Shown here piece by piece: positions 34,469-43,556 of a DNA stretch of 64,000 bases. The stretch comes from Cyclobacteriaceae bacterium (GTDB lineage: Bacteria > Bacteroidota > Bacteroidia > Cytophagales > Cyclobacteriaceae). Each line of letters begins with the position of its first letter. Positions within the stretch are counted from its first letter, which is position 1. The DNA lies in contig JAEUTZ010000021.1 in NCBI GenBank assembly GCA_016787725.1, positions 186,001 to 250,000 of the forward strand. The letters run 5' to 3'. Made by a program: the position numbers and the translations under genes. A model generated the notes under the pieces. It was given only the letters and a program-made list of their open reading frames with translations, was not told where the DNA came from and did no database searches.

Positions 34469-36319
34469 TTATTTCTCCGTGGGTTTGTTGAGGTTCACAT
34501 TAAACATCGGTGCCTGATAATCCTTTGGTAAATAATTGGAAGGAATGGTGGTCATGTTACCATCCCGTCCAGCCCGGTAATGAGGCGACAGAATTTCTAC
34601 ACCCCCTTCATTAAACTTGTCCTGTATATTTTGATGTAGTTCCGAATAGATTCCAGCCATCCGGTGCGACTCATCCGTATATGCATTGATTTGATAGGCA
34701 ACATAAAAATCATCAAGACTTGTTTGTAAGACGAAAGGTTTATGACCTTCATCGTTCATAATTCCTTTCGTGGCCAGCGCAGCGTTAATTAACAGTTCAT
34801 GCACTTGTTTCCACGGGACATCATAACCTATAGTAACGCCTGTATGCAGAATTAAGCCCGATTCTTTTGCCGAGGTAGTGTAATTAACGGTAGAACCGGC
34901 CAATACGGTTGAGTTAGGTACCGTAATATTTTCATTTTTGATGGTTCGGATGCGCGTAACGAGCAAGGATTTTTCAATCACATCACCGGATAGCTCGCCA
35001 ATTTTTATCCGATCGCCAACTTTAAAAGGCCGCATATAGGTAATTACCAACCCGGCTACGGCATTGGCGATGGCAGAAGAAGAACCCAGTGAAAACAAAA
35101 CACCCACAAAAACCGATACACCTTGAAAAATGGGCGAGTCTGAACCGGGCAGGTAAGGAAAAATGATAATAAAACTAAACGCATACACCAGGAATTTGAC
35201 AATGTTAAGCGTAGGTTTCGCCCAATCCGGATAAAAGCCCGGTAGTGTCAACGCACCGCTTTCAATTTCCCCTGCTACGAACTTTAGAAATTTCACGGAG
35301 TAGTGCGTGATTGCACCAATAACAAAAATGGTGAACAGATTAGGCAGGTAATTGATTACACTGGTGGCTGTATTTTTAAGTGGGGATAACACCCATCCAA
35401 TCAATGTTTCAGCAATGCCGCGAGTCCACGGGAAAACGCTGAAGAGCAATGGCAAGGCAATGTAAAGCGCAACGAGTATGACGATAATCCGCAAGCCATT
35501 AATTAAAAATAATGCAACCTGAAGTTCGCGTTCGCTATCCAAGAACTGGTATCCTCTGAATTTTACACCCTTTAATACTCGCTCCTTTAAAGAAATTACC
35601 TTTGCATTAATTTTTCGAAAACCAATATTGATCAGGCGGATGGCGAAATAGATGCCCACAATGATTAAGATAATAGCCCCAATACGCAAGGCAATGTTGA
35701 TCACACTATTGGCTTCGCGTTCTTCGCGGATAGCTTGTTGAATCTTTGTCTGATAACTTTTTGCTAAACTGTCTTGCGAAACGCCCAACCACAACGCTTC
35801 CATTTCATTAATACTCATGACAATGACATCTTTATAGACTAATTGCGGAGCAGCCTCACTTTGGCTTACGAGGAGCGAATCTGGCGTAAATACTACGTCA
35901 TCATATAACTTTTCAATTTTCTCGGCAATTGCTTCCGCACGGTCACTGGCTGAAAAACTCCCCATTCGTGTGTAAATGGTAAATAGCGTATCACCAAAAG
36001 GTGCGACCGGAAAACCTTTTGCCGATGATTTCAGTTTTTCAAGTTGTGTCCGCTGGGCTACTTTTCGAAGGGAGTCCTGCGTATTTACTTCTTTTAGTTT
36101 TTGCTCTAATTCCAAACGTTGCTTATCGGTGCGTGCGCCTTTCAGGTTTTCGATTTCACGCATTAACTCCAGTCTTTTAAGCGAATCGGCACGATGCGTA
36201 CTGTCCATTTTCTTTAACAAAGCGACCGGCTCTTGATTGGCAATAAGGCTGTCAGATTGTTGGGCCAATAGATTATTCCTTATTATGATTATGCAAAGTA
36301 TTAGTACAATATTTTTCAT
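34469..36319 (-). CDS. Mechanosensitive ion channel, MscS-like with periplasmic domain
   Basis: A 616-residue channel. A signal peptide (1-19) is followed by a charged coiled-coil stretch at about 30-95 and a periplasmic region up to 205. Membrane helices lie at about 207-228, 268-290, 325-345 and 375-395, and the pore helix contains GSSSAIANAVAGLVITYMRP. The beta domain holds FKVGDRIKIGELSGDVIEKS and VPNSTVLAGSTVNYT. Size and layout recall the larger MscK/YnaI-type channels. It is the first of three consecutive MscS genes. Confidence 0.92.
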   Translation of the reverse strand: MKNIVLILCIIIIRNNLLAQQSDSLIANQEPVALLKKMDSTHRADSLKRLELMREIENLKGARTDKQRLELEQKLKEVNTQDSLRKVAQRTQLEKLKSSAKGFPVAPFGDTLFTIYTRMGSFSASDRAEAIAEKIEKLYDDVVFTPDSLLVSQSEAAPQLVYKDVIVMSINEMEALWLGVSQDSLAKSYQTKIQQAIREEREANSVINIALRIGAIILIIVGIYFAIRLINIGFRKINAKVISLKERVLKGVKFRGYQFLDSERELQVALFLINGLRIIVILVALYIALPLLFSVFPWTRGIAETLIGWVLSPLKNTATSVINYLPNLFTIFVIGAITHYSVKFLKFVAGEIESGALTLPGFYPDWAKPTLNIVKFLVYAFSFIIIFPYLPGSDSPIFQGVSVFVGVLFSLGSSSAIANAVAGLVITYMRPFKVGDRIKIGELSGDVIEKSLLVTRIRTIKNENITVPNSTVLAGSTVNYTTSAKESGLILHTGVTIGYDVPWKQVHELLINAALATKGIMNDEGHKPFVLQTSLDDFYVAYQINAYTDESHRMAGIYSELHQNIQDKFNEGGVEILSPHYRAGRDGNMTTIPSNYLPKDYQAPMFNVNLNKPTEK

Positions 36320-36340
36320 AAAAATGGTTTTAACTGTTAT

Positions 36341-37126
36341 TTACTTGGATGATTCAGCCCGAGATGTTCGCCAGGATACACCCATACTCAAAAAGAAATC
36401 ATTGATACCCTGATTATTTCCATAACCGCTATAAAGATCGAGTTGCAAGTCCGGATTAATCAGCCAGGCCAGGCCCGTATCAAAGTTAATGGTACTGGTT
36501 CCTTTTTGCAGACCACCAAAAGTTTCAATAAATGCACCGAACGAGTCATTAAATGGAAACGATAAATTAACCACATAAGTACCTCTGGGAGCGCTGTCAT
36601 TTCCATTCCACGCAGCGCCCCAGTTGGTAATGAGCGTGAATTTGTCAGAAAGTTTTTGACTGGTTACTAATATAAATCTCGGAGCAAGGTCTTTTATCTT
36701 ATAGTCTTCGCTTAAGACGGGCAGCCGGGTGCGAATTTGAAATCCAACATTTGGAACCAGGCCTTTTCCGGTATAAATATGATAACGCATACCAAGATCA
36801 AGAGCGCTCAATCCGCTGGCCTCTGTTTTCACATCATTATCAGTAATCGTTTCAGTTTTGTATTCTACCAAGGCACTCACTTCAAAGGGCTCAGTAAGGC
36901 CAAATCGCATAACGGTATTATTCAAAAATCCTTCTGAAAAGATAGAAGCCGATGTTGTTGACTTGTAGTAATCGAAACCACTTTGCACTTGAAATATAGT
37001 ATGCCCTACAGTGAATGCACCGATCGCCTGGCCGGGTCTACCGGTGCGAATGGTTTCATTAAATTGGGCATGGCAGTAGTTGATTCCTCCAATAAACGCG
37101 CAGAGAAGCGCTATGAGTGATTTCAT
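36341..37126 (-). CDS. Outer-membrane beta-barrel type transporter protein
   Basis: A 261-residue protein with a signal peptide (cut after NYCHA-QF). Alternating amphipathic strands run through the whole length (FDTGLAWLINPDLQLDLYSG near the end). This fits the PF13557-like family of outer-membrane channels that assemble beta-barrels for small solutes. It lies between the NhaD antiporter and the MscS genes, which suggests a solute or ion pathway across the outer membrane. Confidence 0.7.
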   Translation of the reverse strand: MKSLIALLCAFIGGINYCHAQFNETIRTGRPGQAIGAFTVGHTIFQVQSGFDYYKSTTSASIFSEGFLNNTVMRFGLTEPFEVSALVEYKTETITDNDVKTEASGLSALDLGMRYHIYTGKGLVPNVGFQIRTRLPVLSEDYKIKDLAPRFILVTSQKLSDKFTLITNWGAAWNGNDSAPRGTYVVNLSFPFNDSFGAFIETFGGLQKGTSTINFDTGLAWLINPDLQLDLYSGYGNNQGINDFFLSMGVSWRTSRAESSK

Positions 37127-37153
37127 AAAACTTATTACGAATTTTTGTGACGG

Positions 37154-38431
37154 TTATACAAATGATTCCTGAATGAGAAAAACCCCAATACCGGCCACAT
37201 ACCCTACCATGGCCAGCCATGTTATATTTTTTAAATACCATCCAAATGGAATTTTCTCTAGTCCCATCGCAGCAACCCCTGCAGCGGAACCTATAATCAA
37301 CAGACTCCCGCCCGTGCCCGCACAATAGGCCAGCAATATCCAGAACGAATGATCGACCGGATAAACTTCTATTGAGTACATCCCCATCGTGGCGGCTACT
37401 AAGGGCACATTGTCAACAATCGCAGAAAGCACACCGATCATTGCGAGAATAAGCTCTTCCTGTTTAAATGTTTGAGTGAGCCAGCCCGCCAGCGCAGTGA
37501 GCTGCCCGGTGTTTTGAAGGACACCTACTGCCAACAAGATTCCTAAGAAGAAAAGCACACTGGGAACATCCATCCTTTCCAACGCCCGCATGACCGACAA
37601 TCTTTGCTTTTGTTCCTTGTCTTTGCCTTTGTGCATGAGTTCGGTTAGCATCCAGAGTAAACCCAACCCTAGTAGCATCCCCATGAAGGGAGGCAAGTGG
37701 GTGATCATTTTAAAGGCCGGTACGGCCATCAGCGCTCCTATACCGGAAATGAAAACAAGGCGTTGTTCACGCTCACTTGCTCTGACGTTCGCATCTTTAA
37801 GTGACCCAACTTCAGATGACTGAAGTTCACCGTTAATCAAAAAGGTTGCGATGATTAATGGGACAAGTAAACTCACCAGACTGGGAATGATTAATTTACC
37901 CACGATGGATGTTGCGGAAATCTGACCCCCTATCCACAGCATGGTGGTGGTAATATCACCGATGGGTGACCACGCGCCACCTGCATTGGCTGCGAGCACA
38001 ATCATGCCAATAAATAGCATCTTGAATTTTGCACTTTTCACCAGTTTAGCTACCAGGGTTACCATCACAATGGTGGTTGTAAGGTTATCGAGCACGGCTG
38101 ATAAAAAAAATGTAAGCAGGCATACAATCCACAATAGTTTTCTACGATCGCGTGTGGTTATCCTGCTATTGATAAGTTCAAACCCATCGTGGGCATCAAT
38201 CAACTCTACAATAGTCATAGCACCCATTAGAAAAAAAAGGATGCTCGAAATCTCTCCCAACTGTTCCAGCAGTTGATGACTGACAAGGTGATAATCAGCA
38301 TTAAAAACATAGACAGTCCAGCAAAGAACTCCCGTAATCAGGGCAGTGGCCGTCTTATTTATATCAACAGTATGCTCCAGGGCAATGAGCAAGTACCCGG
38401 CAATAAAGATGATGAGTATAAGTATTTCCAT
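37154..38431 (-). CDS. nhaD: NhaD-type Na+/H+ antiporter
   Basis: A 425-residue membrane protein with about 12 helices. The family markers AVLDNLTTTIVMVTL, NAGGAWSPIGDITTTMLW and SAIVDNVPLVAATMGMYSIE are all present; these hold the conserved Asp, Asn and Thr of the ion path. NhaD proteins exchange Na+ or Li+ for protons, mostly at alkaline pH. It has its own terminator-separated position: a hairpin upstream closes the YtxH transcript, so a promoter lies between 38431 and the hairpin or within it. Confidence 0.92.
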   Translation of the reverse strand: MEILILIIFIAGYLLIALEHTVDINKTATALITGVLCWTVYVFNADYHLVSHQLLEQLGEISSILFFLMGAMTIVELIDAHDGFELINSRITTRDRRKLLWIVCLLTFFLSAVLDNLTTTIVMVTLVAKLVKSAKFKMLFIGMIVLAANAGGAWSPIGDITTTMLWIGGQISATSIVGKLIIPSLVSLLVPLIIATFLINGELQSSEVGSLKDANVRASEREQRLVFISGIGALMAVPAFKMITHLPPFMGMLLGLGLLWMLTELMHKGKDKEQKQRLSVMRALERMDVPSVLFFLGILLAVGVLQNTGQLTALAGWLTQTFKQEELILAMIGVLSAIVDNVPLVAATMGMYSIEVYPVDHSFWILLAYCAGTGGSLLIIGSAAGVAAMGLEKIPFGWYLKNITWLAMVGYVAGIGVFLIQESFV

Positions 38432-38451
38432 AGATTGGGTATAAAGGCCCT

Positions 38452-38487
38452 AAAAAAACCTCTCCAGGTGCGAAGAGGCTTTTTTTT
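38452..38487 (-). terminator. Intrinsic terminator after the YtxH gene
   Basis: CCTCT and AGAGG pair around a 10-base loop and are flanked by A-run and T-run on both sides, so the structure can work in either direction. On the minus strand it ends the YtxH gene transcript, 36 bases after its stop codon and 21 bases before the nhaD start. Confidence 0.75.
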
Positions 38488-38522
38488 GGATTAAGAAAGT
38501 TAGCAGTTTTATTTGAATTGGT

Positions 38523-38735
38523 TCATGCTAATTCATTCTGCTTATCATTCTTCATTCCCAGGAGGTCTTTGGCTTTTGCATACGATTTAACCGTTGCATC
38601 GCCAAGTTCTTTTGCCTTGTCGGCAATCATGGCCCTGGTTTTGCTGCCCTTTTTCGGTGCAAACAAAAGACCGAGGGTTGCGCCAATGGCTGTTCCTACT
38701 AAAACTCCGGTTACTACTTTTCCTGCATTTGTCAT
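38523..38735 (-). CDS. YtxH-like small protein
   Basis: A 70-residue protein. Residues 5-27 hold a Gly/Ala-rich membrane-spanning or membrane-associated helix (VVTGVLVGTAIGATLGLLFA) followed by PKKGSKTR, the YtxH family pattern; the rest is an amphipathic helix. Family members are often induced by general stress. It stands alone between nhaD and the GNAT-nitrilase gene, with a terminator after it. Confidence 0.85.
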   Translation of the reverse strand: MTNAGKVVTGVLVGTAIGATLGLLFAPKKGSKTRAMIADKAKELGDATVKSYAKAKDLLGMKNDKQNELA

Positions 38736-38797
38736 ATTAATGATGGTTTAGTTTAATCATCCCTGAAACTTTCAGGGCATTCTGTTTTTATTGAATT

Positions 38798-40345
38798 TTA
38801 TGCGATGGCGAACTTTAGCTTGTCCAGGTCAACGGTTTGTTGAATGAATTCCAATCGGTATAAATCTTTGCGCCTGTCGCGCAGGTTTTTTACCGAACCT
38901 TTGTGATTTAGTTCTTTTAGTAATTCTCTGTCAACATCTACAATTAATACCATTTCCGTATTGGGTGTGGCTTCGCTTTTTACGCCATTGGTGGGGAAGG
39001 CAAAGTCACAGGGTGTGAAAACGGCTGACTGGGCATACTGAATGTCCATGTTATTTACTTTAGGCAAATTGCCAACACTTCCGGCAATAGCCACAAAGCA
39101 TTCGTTTTCAATGGCTCTTGCCTGAGCACAGTGGCGTACACGGTGATAGGCGTTTTGCGTATCGGTTAAGAAGGGTACAAATAAAATATCCATTCCCTGT
39201 TCAGCCAACAAACGAGGCAATTCGGGAAACTCCACATCATAGCAGATTAATATTCCAATTTTTCCGCAGTCTGTATCGAAGATTTTCAAGGAATCTCCAC
39301 CTACAAGTCCCCAGGCTTTTCGCTCATCCGGTGTAATGTGTAATTTCTGATATTCTTCAACCGTTCCATTGCGCTGACACAAAAAGCCAATGTTGTACAG
39401 CTTGTCATCACGCATCACGGGAAAACTACCGGTGATAATGTTGGAATTATAGGCGATGGCCAGTTCAGAAAACTTCTCTTTCAAGGGCTCTGTGTACTTG
39501 GCTAATCCGCGAATGGCTTCCGCTTCTGTTGCATTATTAAATTCTGCCATGAGGGGGGCATGAAAGAACTCTGGAAAGAGGATGAAATCCGTTTTGTAGC
39601 CAGAAGCTGCATCAACAAAAAATTCGATCTGCTCGCACAGTGATTCATAGTCTTTGAAGGGCCTCATTTGCCATTGTACCAGCCCAAGCCGGGCCTGCAT
39701 TTTTTCTTCGCTTAAAAAAGTTGGTCTTGGTTCATAGTAAATATTGATCCATTCTATCAAAGCAGCATATTCCATTGATTCTATATCACCAGGCATGTAA
39801 CCTTTTAGTACTTTACGAACGTGAAAGTTGTTGCTCAATTGAAACGTCAATGTACCATCGAACAATTCTTTGTTTTTCACTTTCTCGATGTATTGCTTGG
39901 GTGAAAGGCTATCTGCATGTTCCGCATAATTGGGCATGCGGGCCCCCGCCACAATGGATCGTAAATTCAACTTTTCACAAAGTTCTTTCCGCGCATCATA
40001 CATACGCCTTCCGAGGCGCAAACTCCGAAACTCAGGACGAATGAAGATCTCTATTCCATATAGCACATCTCCGTTGGGAGTATGGCTGCTGAATGTATAA
40101 TTGCCCGTGGCATCTTTATAGGTATGATTGTCACCCAATGATTTATAATCAACAATAACCGACAGCGCTGCTCCAACCAATTTACCATCTACTTTTATGC
40201 AAAGCTGGCCTTCCGGAAAAATGTTGAGCAGGTGCTCGATCTGATGATCACGCCAGTAAGCACCCCATTGGGTGTATGCTTCCAGCATGCTTTCCTTTAA
40301 ATCCAGGTAGTCGGTCATCGACAGATGTGTTATCTCTATTTGCAT
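38798..40345 (-). CDS. GNAT acetyltransferase/carbon-nitrogen hydrolase fusion
   Basis: Two-domain enzyme, 515 residues. Residues 1-190 form a GNAT acyltransferase, with the acyl-CoA loop near RSLRLGRRMYDARKE. Residues 218-500 form a nitrilase-superfamily hydrolase with the catalytic triad Glu259 (FPEF), Lys334 (YQKLH) and Cys368 (ICYDVEFPE). Fusions of this kind are known in Bacteroidota and proteobacteria; the substrate is not. All catalytic residues of the hydrolase half are present. It may process or protect amides made under stress, given the surrounding genes; that is an inference. Confidence 0.9.
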   Translation of the reverse strand: MQIEITHLSMTDYLDLKESMLEAYTQWGAYWRDHQIEHLLNIFPEGQLCIKVDGKLVGAALSVIVDYKSLGDNHTYKDATGNYTFSSHTPNGDVLYGIEIFIRPEFRSLRLGRRMYDARKELCEKLNLRSIVAGARMPNYAEHADSLSPKQYIEKVKNKELFDGTLTFQLSNNFHVRKVLKGYMPGDIESMEYAALIEWINIYYEPRPTFLSEEKMQARLGLVQWQMRPFKDYESLCEQIEFFVDAASGYKTDFILFPEFFHAPLMAEFNNATEAEAIRGLAKYTEPLKEKFSELAIAYNSNIITGSFPVMRDDKLYNIGFLCQRNGTVEEYQKLHITPDERKAWGLVGGDSLKIFDTDCGKIGILICYDVEFPELPRLLAEQGMDILFVPFLTDTQNAYHRVRHCAQARAIENECFVAIAGSVGNLPKVNNMDIQYAQSAVFTPCDFAFPTNGVKSEATPNTEMVLIVDVDRELLKELNHKGSVKNLRDRRKDLYRLEFIQQTVDLDKLKFAIA

Positions 40346-40394
40346 AAATTCTATTTTTTTTAGTTTTTAGTCGTTTACAAATTGATTTCATCAA

Positions 40395-41315
40395 TCATAA
40401 TACCGCTTCTAATTTCCTGCTAAAACTTGCCATATCAGTGAGGGATTTTACCTGGTCAGGTGATTTTTCAGGTTTTATGCTAAGGACAGGGAAATGAGCG
40501 TGATTCACGATGTCTTGTGTATAAGGGCCAAGAAAAAAATCTTTTAGGGTAGTGTCTAATGTTGCTGTGATGACTATTAGGTCCGGCTTCTCGACTTCCG
40601 AAATTGCTAATACCTGCTTGGCTACATCTTCGCAATAGTATACCTCGCTTACGCAAATAACTTCATCCTCTACAATTTGCTTTCTCAATGAATGCACCAA
40701 GGCTTTCGTTTCAGTTAAACCTGTTGGGTCATTTCTCTTGACTATACCAGCTATTTGCAATGACGAGCCATTCTTACGAATGATGGGCCGTACCATTTCA
40801 TATTTATCAAGTGCATTGGGCACCAGGCGTACCGGAAATAGTATCTTTTTAAAATCTAGCCATTGGTTATTACCAGGAAGCGTAAGTACCGGGCAAGGTG
40901 CATTTTTTACCACCCGGTAGGCGTTGGAACCCATGAAGAACTCACGCAAGCCCGAAGCTCCGTGGGTGCCCATCACAATCAAATCCATTTTTTTGTGCAA
41001 CGCCCACCGGCATATTTCATCAGCAGGATTACCCGATTGAACAATATGATTCACTACAATATCGTGCTTAACCCGAAGCTCTTTGGCCAGGGTACCCAGG
41101 TTTTGGTTGGCATCATGTACGAGCTGCGGAAGCAATGCCCCCGCAGCCACGCTGGCTTCTGGAGGAAAGAGAACGTAAGTGTTCTCAACTACATACATCA
41201 GCGTAATGGTCGCCAGTTGGCGCTTGCTCATGGCTATTGCCGTTTGAATGGCGTTGTTGGCCAGGGTAGAAAAATCTACCGGCACCAAAATCTTGTTTAT
41301 CTCATAGTTTTTCAT
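40395..41315 (-). CDS. Tandem universal stress protein
   Basis: A protein of about 306 residues from ATG at 41315 (another ATG lies 9 bases upstream) with two UspA domains. The first begins INKILVPVDFSTLANNAIQT and keeps the ATP-binding pattern GTHGASGLREFFMGSNAYRV (G-x2-G-x9-G-S). The second, from about residue 155, is degenerate: TATLDTTLKDFFLGPYTQDI. This mix of one binding and one degenerate domain is common in Bacteroidota. It is the most upstream gene of the minus-strand stress island and faces a divergent AraC regulator. Confidence 0.9.
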   Translation of the reverse strand: MKNYEINKILVPVDFSTLANNAIQTAIAMSKRQLATITLMYVVENTYVLFPPEASVAAGALLPQLVHDANQNLGTLAKELRVKHDIVVNHIVQSGNPADEICRWALHKKMDLIVMGTHGASGLREFFMGSNAYRVVKNAPCPVLTLPGNNQWLDFKKILFPVRLVPNALDKYEMVRPIIRKNGSSLQIAGIVKRNDPTGLTETKALVHSLRKQIVEDEVICVSEVYYCEDVAKQVLAISEVEKPDLIVITATLDTTLKDFFLGPYTQDIVNHAHFPVLSIKPEKSPDQVKSLTDMASFSRKLEAVL

Positions 41316-41428
41316 AATGTACATATTTACATCGATATTAGGTAATGCGATTTACGAACAATTCAAAATTAGCGTATATTGCCTTTTTATGGTGGTACAC
41401 ATTAATCAGATAATGGCATTATTTACTT

Positions 41429-42307
41429 ATGAGTGACATAAGCCCGGAGATTCCAAGTTATTCCATCGAGACATTACTGGCCGGAGAAAATAATCCGTCC
41501 AGAGAGTTTGACCTGTTTCGGTTCGAATATTTTGCCCGTGATATTGAACATCTTAAAATGCCGCACCGGCACTACTTCTTTACCTTTATTTTAGTAACCG
41601 CAGGCAGCGGAAGTCACGACATCGACTTTACTACGTATACACTTCAACCCAACCGACTCTTTCTTATTGCTCCCGGACAAGTACATGCCTGGAATGAACT
41701 CAATCATGTAAGAGGCTTTGTACTGCTCTTCACCGATAATTTTGTAGCGTTATCAAAAGGCAGAAAGCTGCTAGCCAACTGGCCTTTGTTTCGGGCAGGT
41801 CAGGCCTGTTATATCGATATACCTTCTGCCGACCTTGACAAGTGGGTCGATCAATTTGAAGCGATGGAGGCTGAAATAAATATTTCAGACGATTATACCC
41901 GTGATGCGATCTTTTATGCTATCGGTAACTTGCTCGTTCGTGCTTCACGCCAATACGAAGTAGACAACTCCGGTTATTCCTCCGCACAGGATTTGCTTTT
42001 TCAGTTTCAAGAACTGATTGAGCAAAATTTTGCTACGCTTAAAACGCCAAAAGAGTATGCCGCCCGGCTGCACGTCACCCCCAATTACCTGAATAGTTTT
42101 TGTAAAAAGCGTTCGGGTAAATCGGCAGGGGAACTAATACGGCAACGAATTATTCTCGAAGCCAAAAGGCTGTTGGCGCATACACAACTACCGGTGGCAC
42201 AAGTAGCCTACCAGCTTAACTTTGAAGACAACTCTTACTTTGGACGGTTTTTTAAAAAGTATACAAAAAAAACCCCTGATCAATTTAGGGCAACTCAAAA
42301 AAGCTAA
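41429..42307 (+). CDS. AraC family transcriptional regulator
   Basis: A complete AraC regulator, 292 residues. Residues about 35-120 form the cupin-like sensor (MPHRHYFFTFILVTAGSGSH, with Pro-His metal- or ligand-site residues). Residues 190-290 form the DNA-binding domain with two helix-turn-helix units: AARLHVTPNYLNSFCKKRSG and VAQVAYQLNFEDNSYFGRFF. It is divergent from the universal stress gene with about 110 bases between, and so is the best candidate regulator for the island at 31-41 kb. Confidence 0.92.
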   Translation: MSDISPEIPSYSIETLLAGENNPSREFDLFRFEYFARDIEHLKMPHRHYFFTFILVTAGSGSHDIDFTTYTLQPNRLFLIAPGQVHAWNELNHVRGFVLLFTDNFVALSKGRKLLANWPLFRAGQACYIDIPSADLDKWVDQFEAMEAEINISDDYTRDAIFYAIGNLLVRASRQYEVDNSGYSSAQDLLFQFQELIEQNFATLKTPKEYAARLHVTPNYLNSFCKKRSGKSAGELIRQRIILEAKRLLAHTQLPVAQVAYQLNFEDNSYFGRFFKKYTKKTPDQFRATQKS

Positions 42308-42491
42308 GTAGCCATTGATTGATATTAATGACTGATTATCCTACTCAACTTCATAGGGATGGATCGCAGTGATTTATGCGCCTGCTTGCCGCAGGCAGTG
42401 CCTAGGCATGTGCCAAATGCGTGGGGCAACTCGAAGCACAATCCGCTCATCAAAGCACTGTGCCCTTTGTCCTCTGAAGCCCTGAATTTTG
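42308..42491. other. Intergenic region with a GC-rich palindrome
   Basis: At about 42381-42397 the stretch holds a palindromic GC-rich word, CCTGC-ttgcc-GCAGG, like the inner insertions of the palindromic repeats D and F. A second word, GTGCCAAATGCGTGGGG at 42410-42426, returns in near-identical form at 48153. No gene is seen. Confidence 0.5.
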
Positions 42492-42701
42492 TCATCGCGT
42501 TTTTTCTATCTCAACGGGACTAGGAGCTTGTGGTTTTAAATAATAGTGCAAGCACGAAGATACACCAACCATTCCAAAGCTCGCTCCGCTGATACATTCA
42601 TAGGTTGCAATTAGAAATGCCATGGAGGTGTAATTGGGCATTTTATTCTTCAAAAGCTTATATAGTCCGATAAAGGCAGGTATCCAAAATACCATAGCCA
42701 A
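42492..42701 (-). pseudogene. Probable remnant of a membrane protein gene
   Basis: A 69-codon open frame starting at TTG, MAMVFWIPAFIGLYKLLKNK, with two hydrophobic segments and a polar tail ending PVEIEKTR. An in-frame stop lies directly before it. A shifted frame upstream, from ATG at about 42740, reads MEINAYSILIYEV, which could be the missing N-terminus. This looks like the C-terminal part of a small multi-helix membrane protein broken by a frameshift. Confidence 0.35.
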
Positions 42702-42872
42702 TCACTTCGTATATGAGAATTGAATAAGCATTAATTTCCATCGTACTCAAATACGGTTAGTTAATTGCTGACGTTCCCACTAAACACCGGAAATTTGTAA
42801 CTTTAAATTCTCACGCGCAGAAACTGTAATTCAAAAGGGGGGCTGAACTTTTTATAAATCCAGTAAGCAAAA

Positions 42873-43556
42873 ATGAAAATTTTAGTAGTTGAAGATGAAC
42901 CCAAAGTGGCCAATTTCATTAAAGCCGGTCTGGAAGAGAACGGATATGAGGTTGATGTTGCTTTTGATGGTCAGCTTGGAGAAAAGCTTAGTCTTTCAAG
43001 GAATTACGGACTGGTAATACTGGATATTATTGTTCCTTTTGTTAATGGACTTGAACTTTGTAAACGAATTCGGAAAGAAAAGACAAGCCTTCCAATCTTA
43101 ATGCTAACTGCTCTGGGCACCACGGAAGATAAAGTTACTGGCTTGGAGGCTGGCGCAGATGATTACCTGCTAAAACCCTTCGATTTTCAGGAATTACTCG
43201 CTAGAGTGCGCGCATTGATAAGGAGGTCAGAAAAAAAGGCTGTTGATTCCACTACCATTTTAAAGATTGCCAATCTAGAGCTTGATCTCGATAAAAAATT
43301 GGCTATTCGTGATGCGACTAAAATTGCCTTAACGGCAAAGGAGTTCCTGTTGCTTGAATATTTTATGAAAAACAAAGGCCGTGTCTTGTCTCGATCCGAA
43401 TTGGCGGAAAAAATATGGGACGTAACGTTTGACACAGGTACAAATGTAGTGGAGGTTTATATTAACATATTACGAAAGAAAATTGATAAAGACTTTGAGC
43501 CTAAGTTGATCCACACCAGAATAGGGTTGGGTTATATAATGAGTGAGGAGTTATGA
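42873..43556 (+). CDS. OmpR/PhoB-type response regulator
   Basis: A 227-residue regulator. The receiver domain (1-115) has Asp7-Glu8, the phosphorylation site Asp51 in VILDIIVPF, Thr in MLTALGT and Lys in LLKPFDF. The C-terminal winged helix (130-225) contains TAKEFLLLEYFMKNKGRVLS and NVVEVYINILRKKI. It overlaps the kinase gene by four bases (ATGA), so both partners are made together. CusR/CopR-type regulators in this phylum look similar. Confidence 0.94.
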   Translation: MKILVVEDEPKVANFIKAGLEENGYEVDVAFDGQLGEKLSLSRNYGLVILDIIVPFVNGLELCKRIRKEKTSLPILMLTALGTTEDKVTGLEAGADDYLLKPFDFQELLARVRALIRRSEKKAVDSTTILKIANLELDLDKKLAIRDATKIALTAKEFLLLEYFMKNKGRVLSRSELAEKIWDVTFDTGTNVVEVYINILRKKIDKDFEPKLIHTRIGLGYIMSEEL

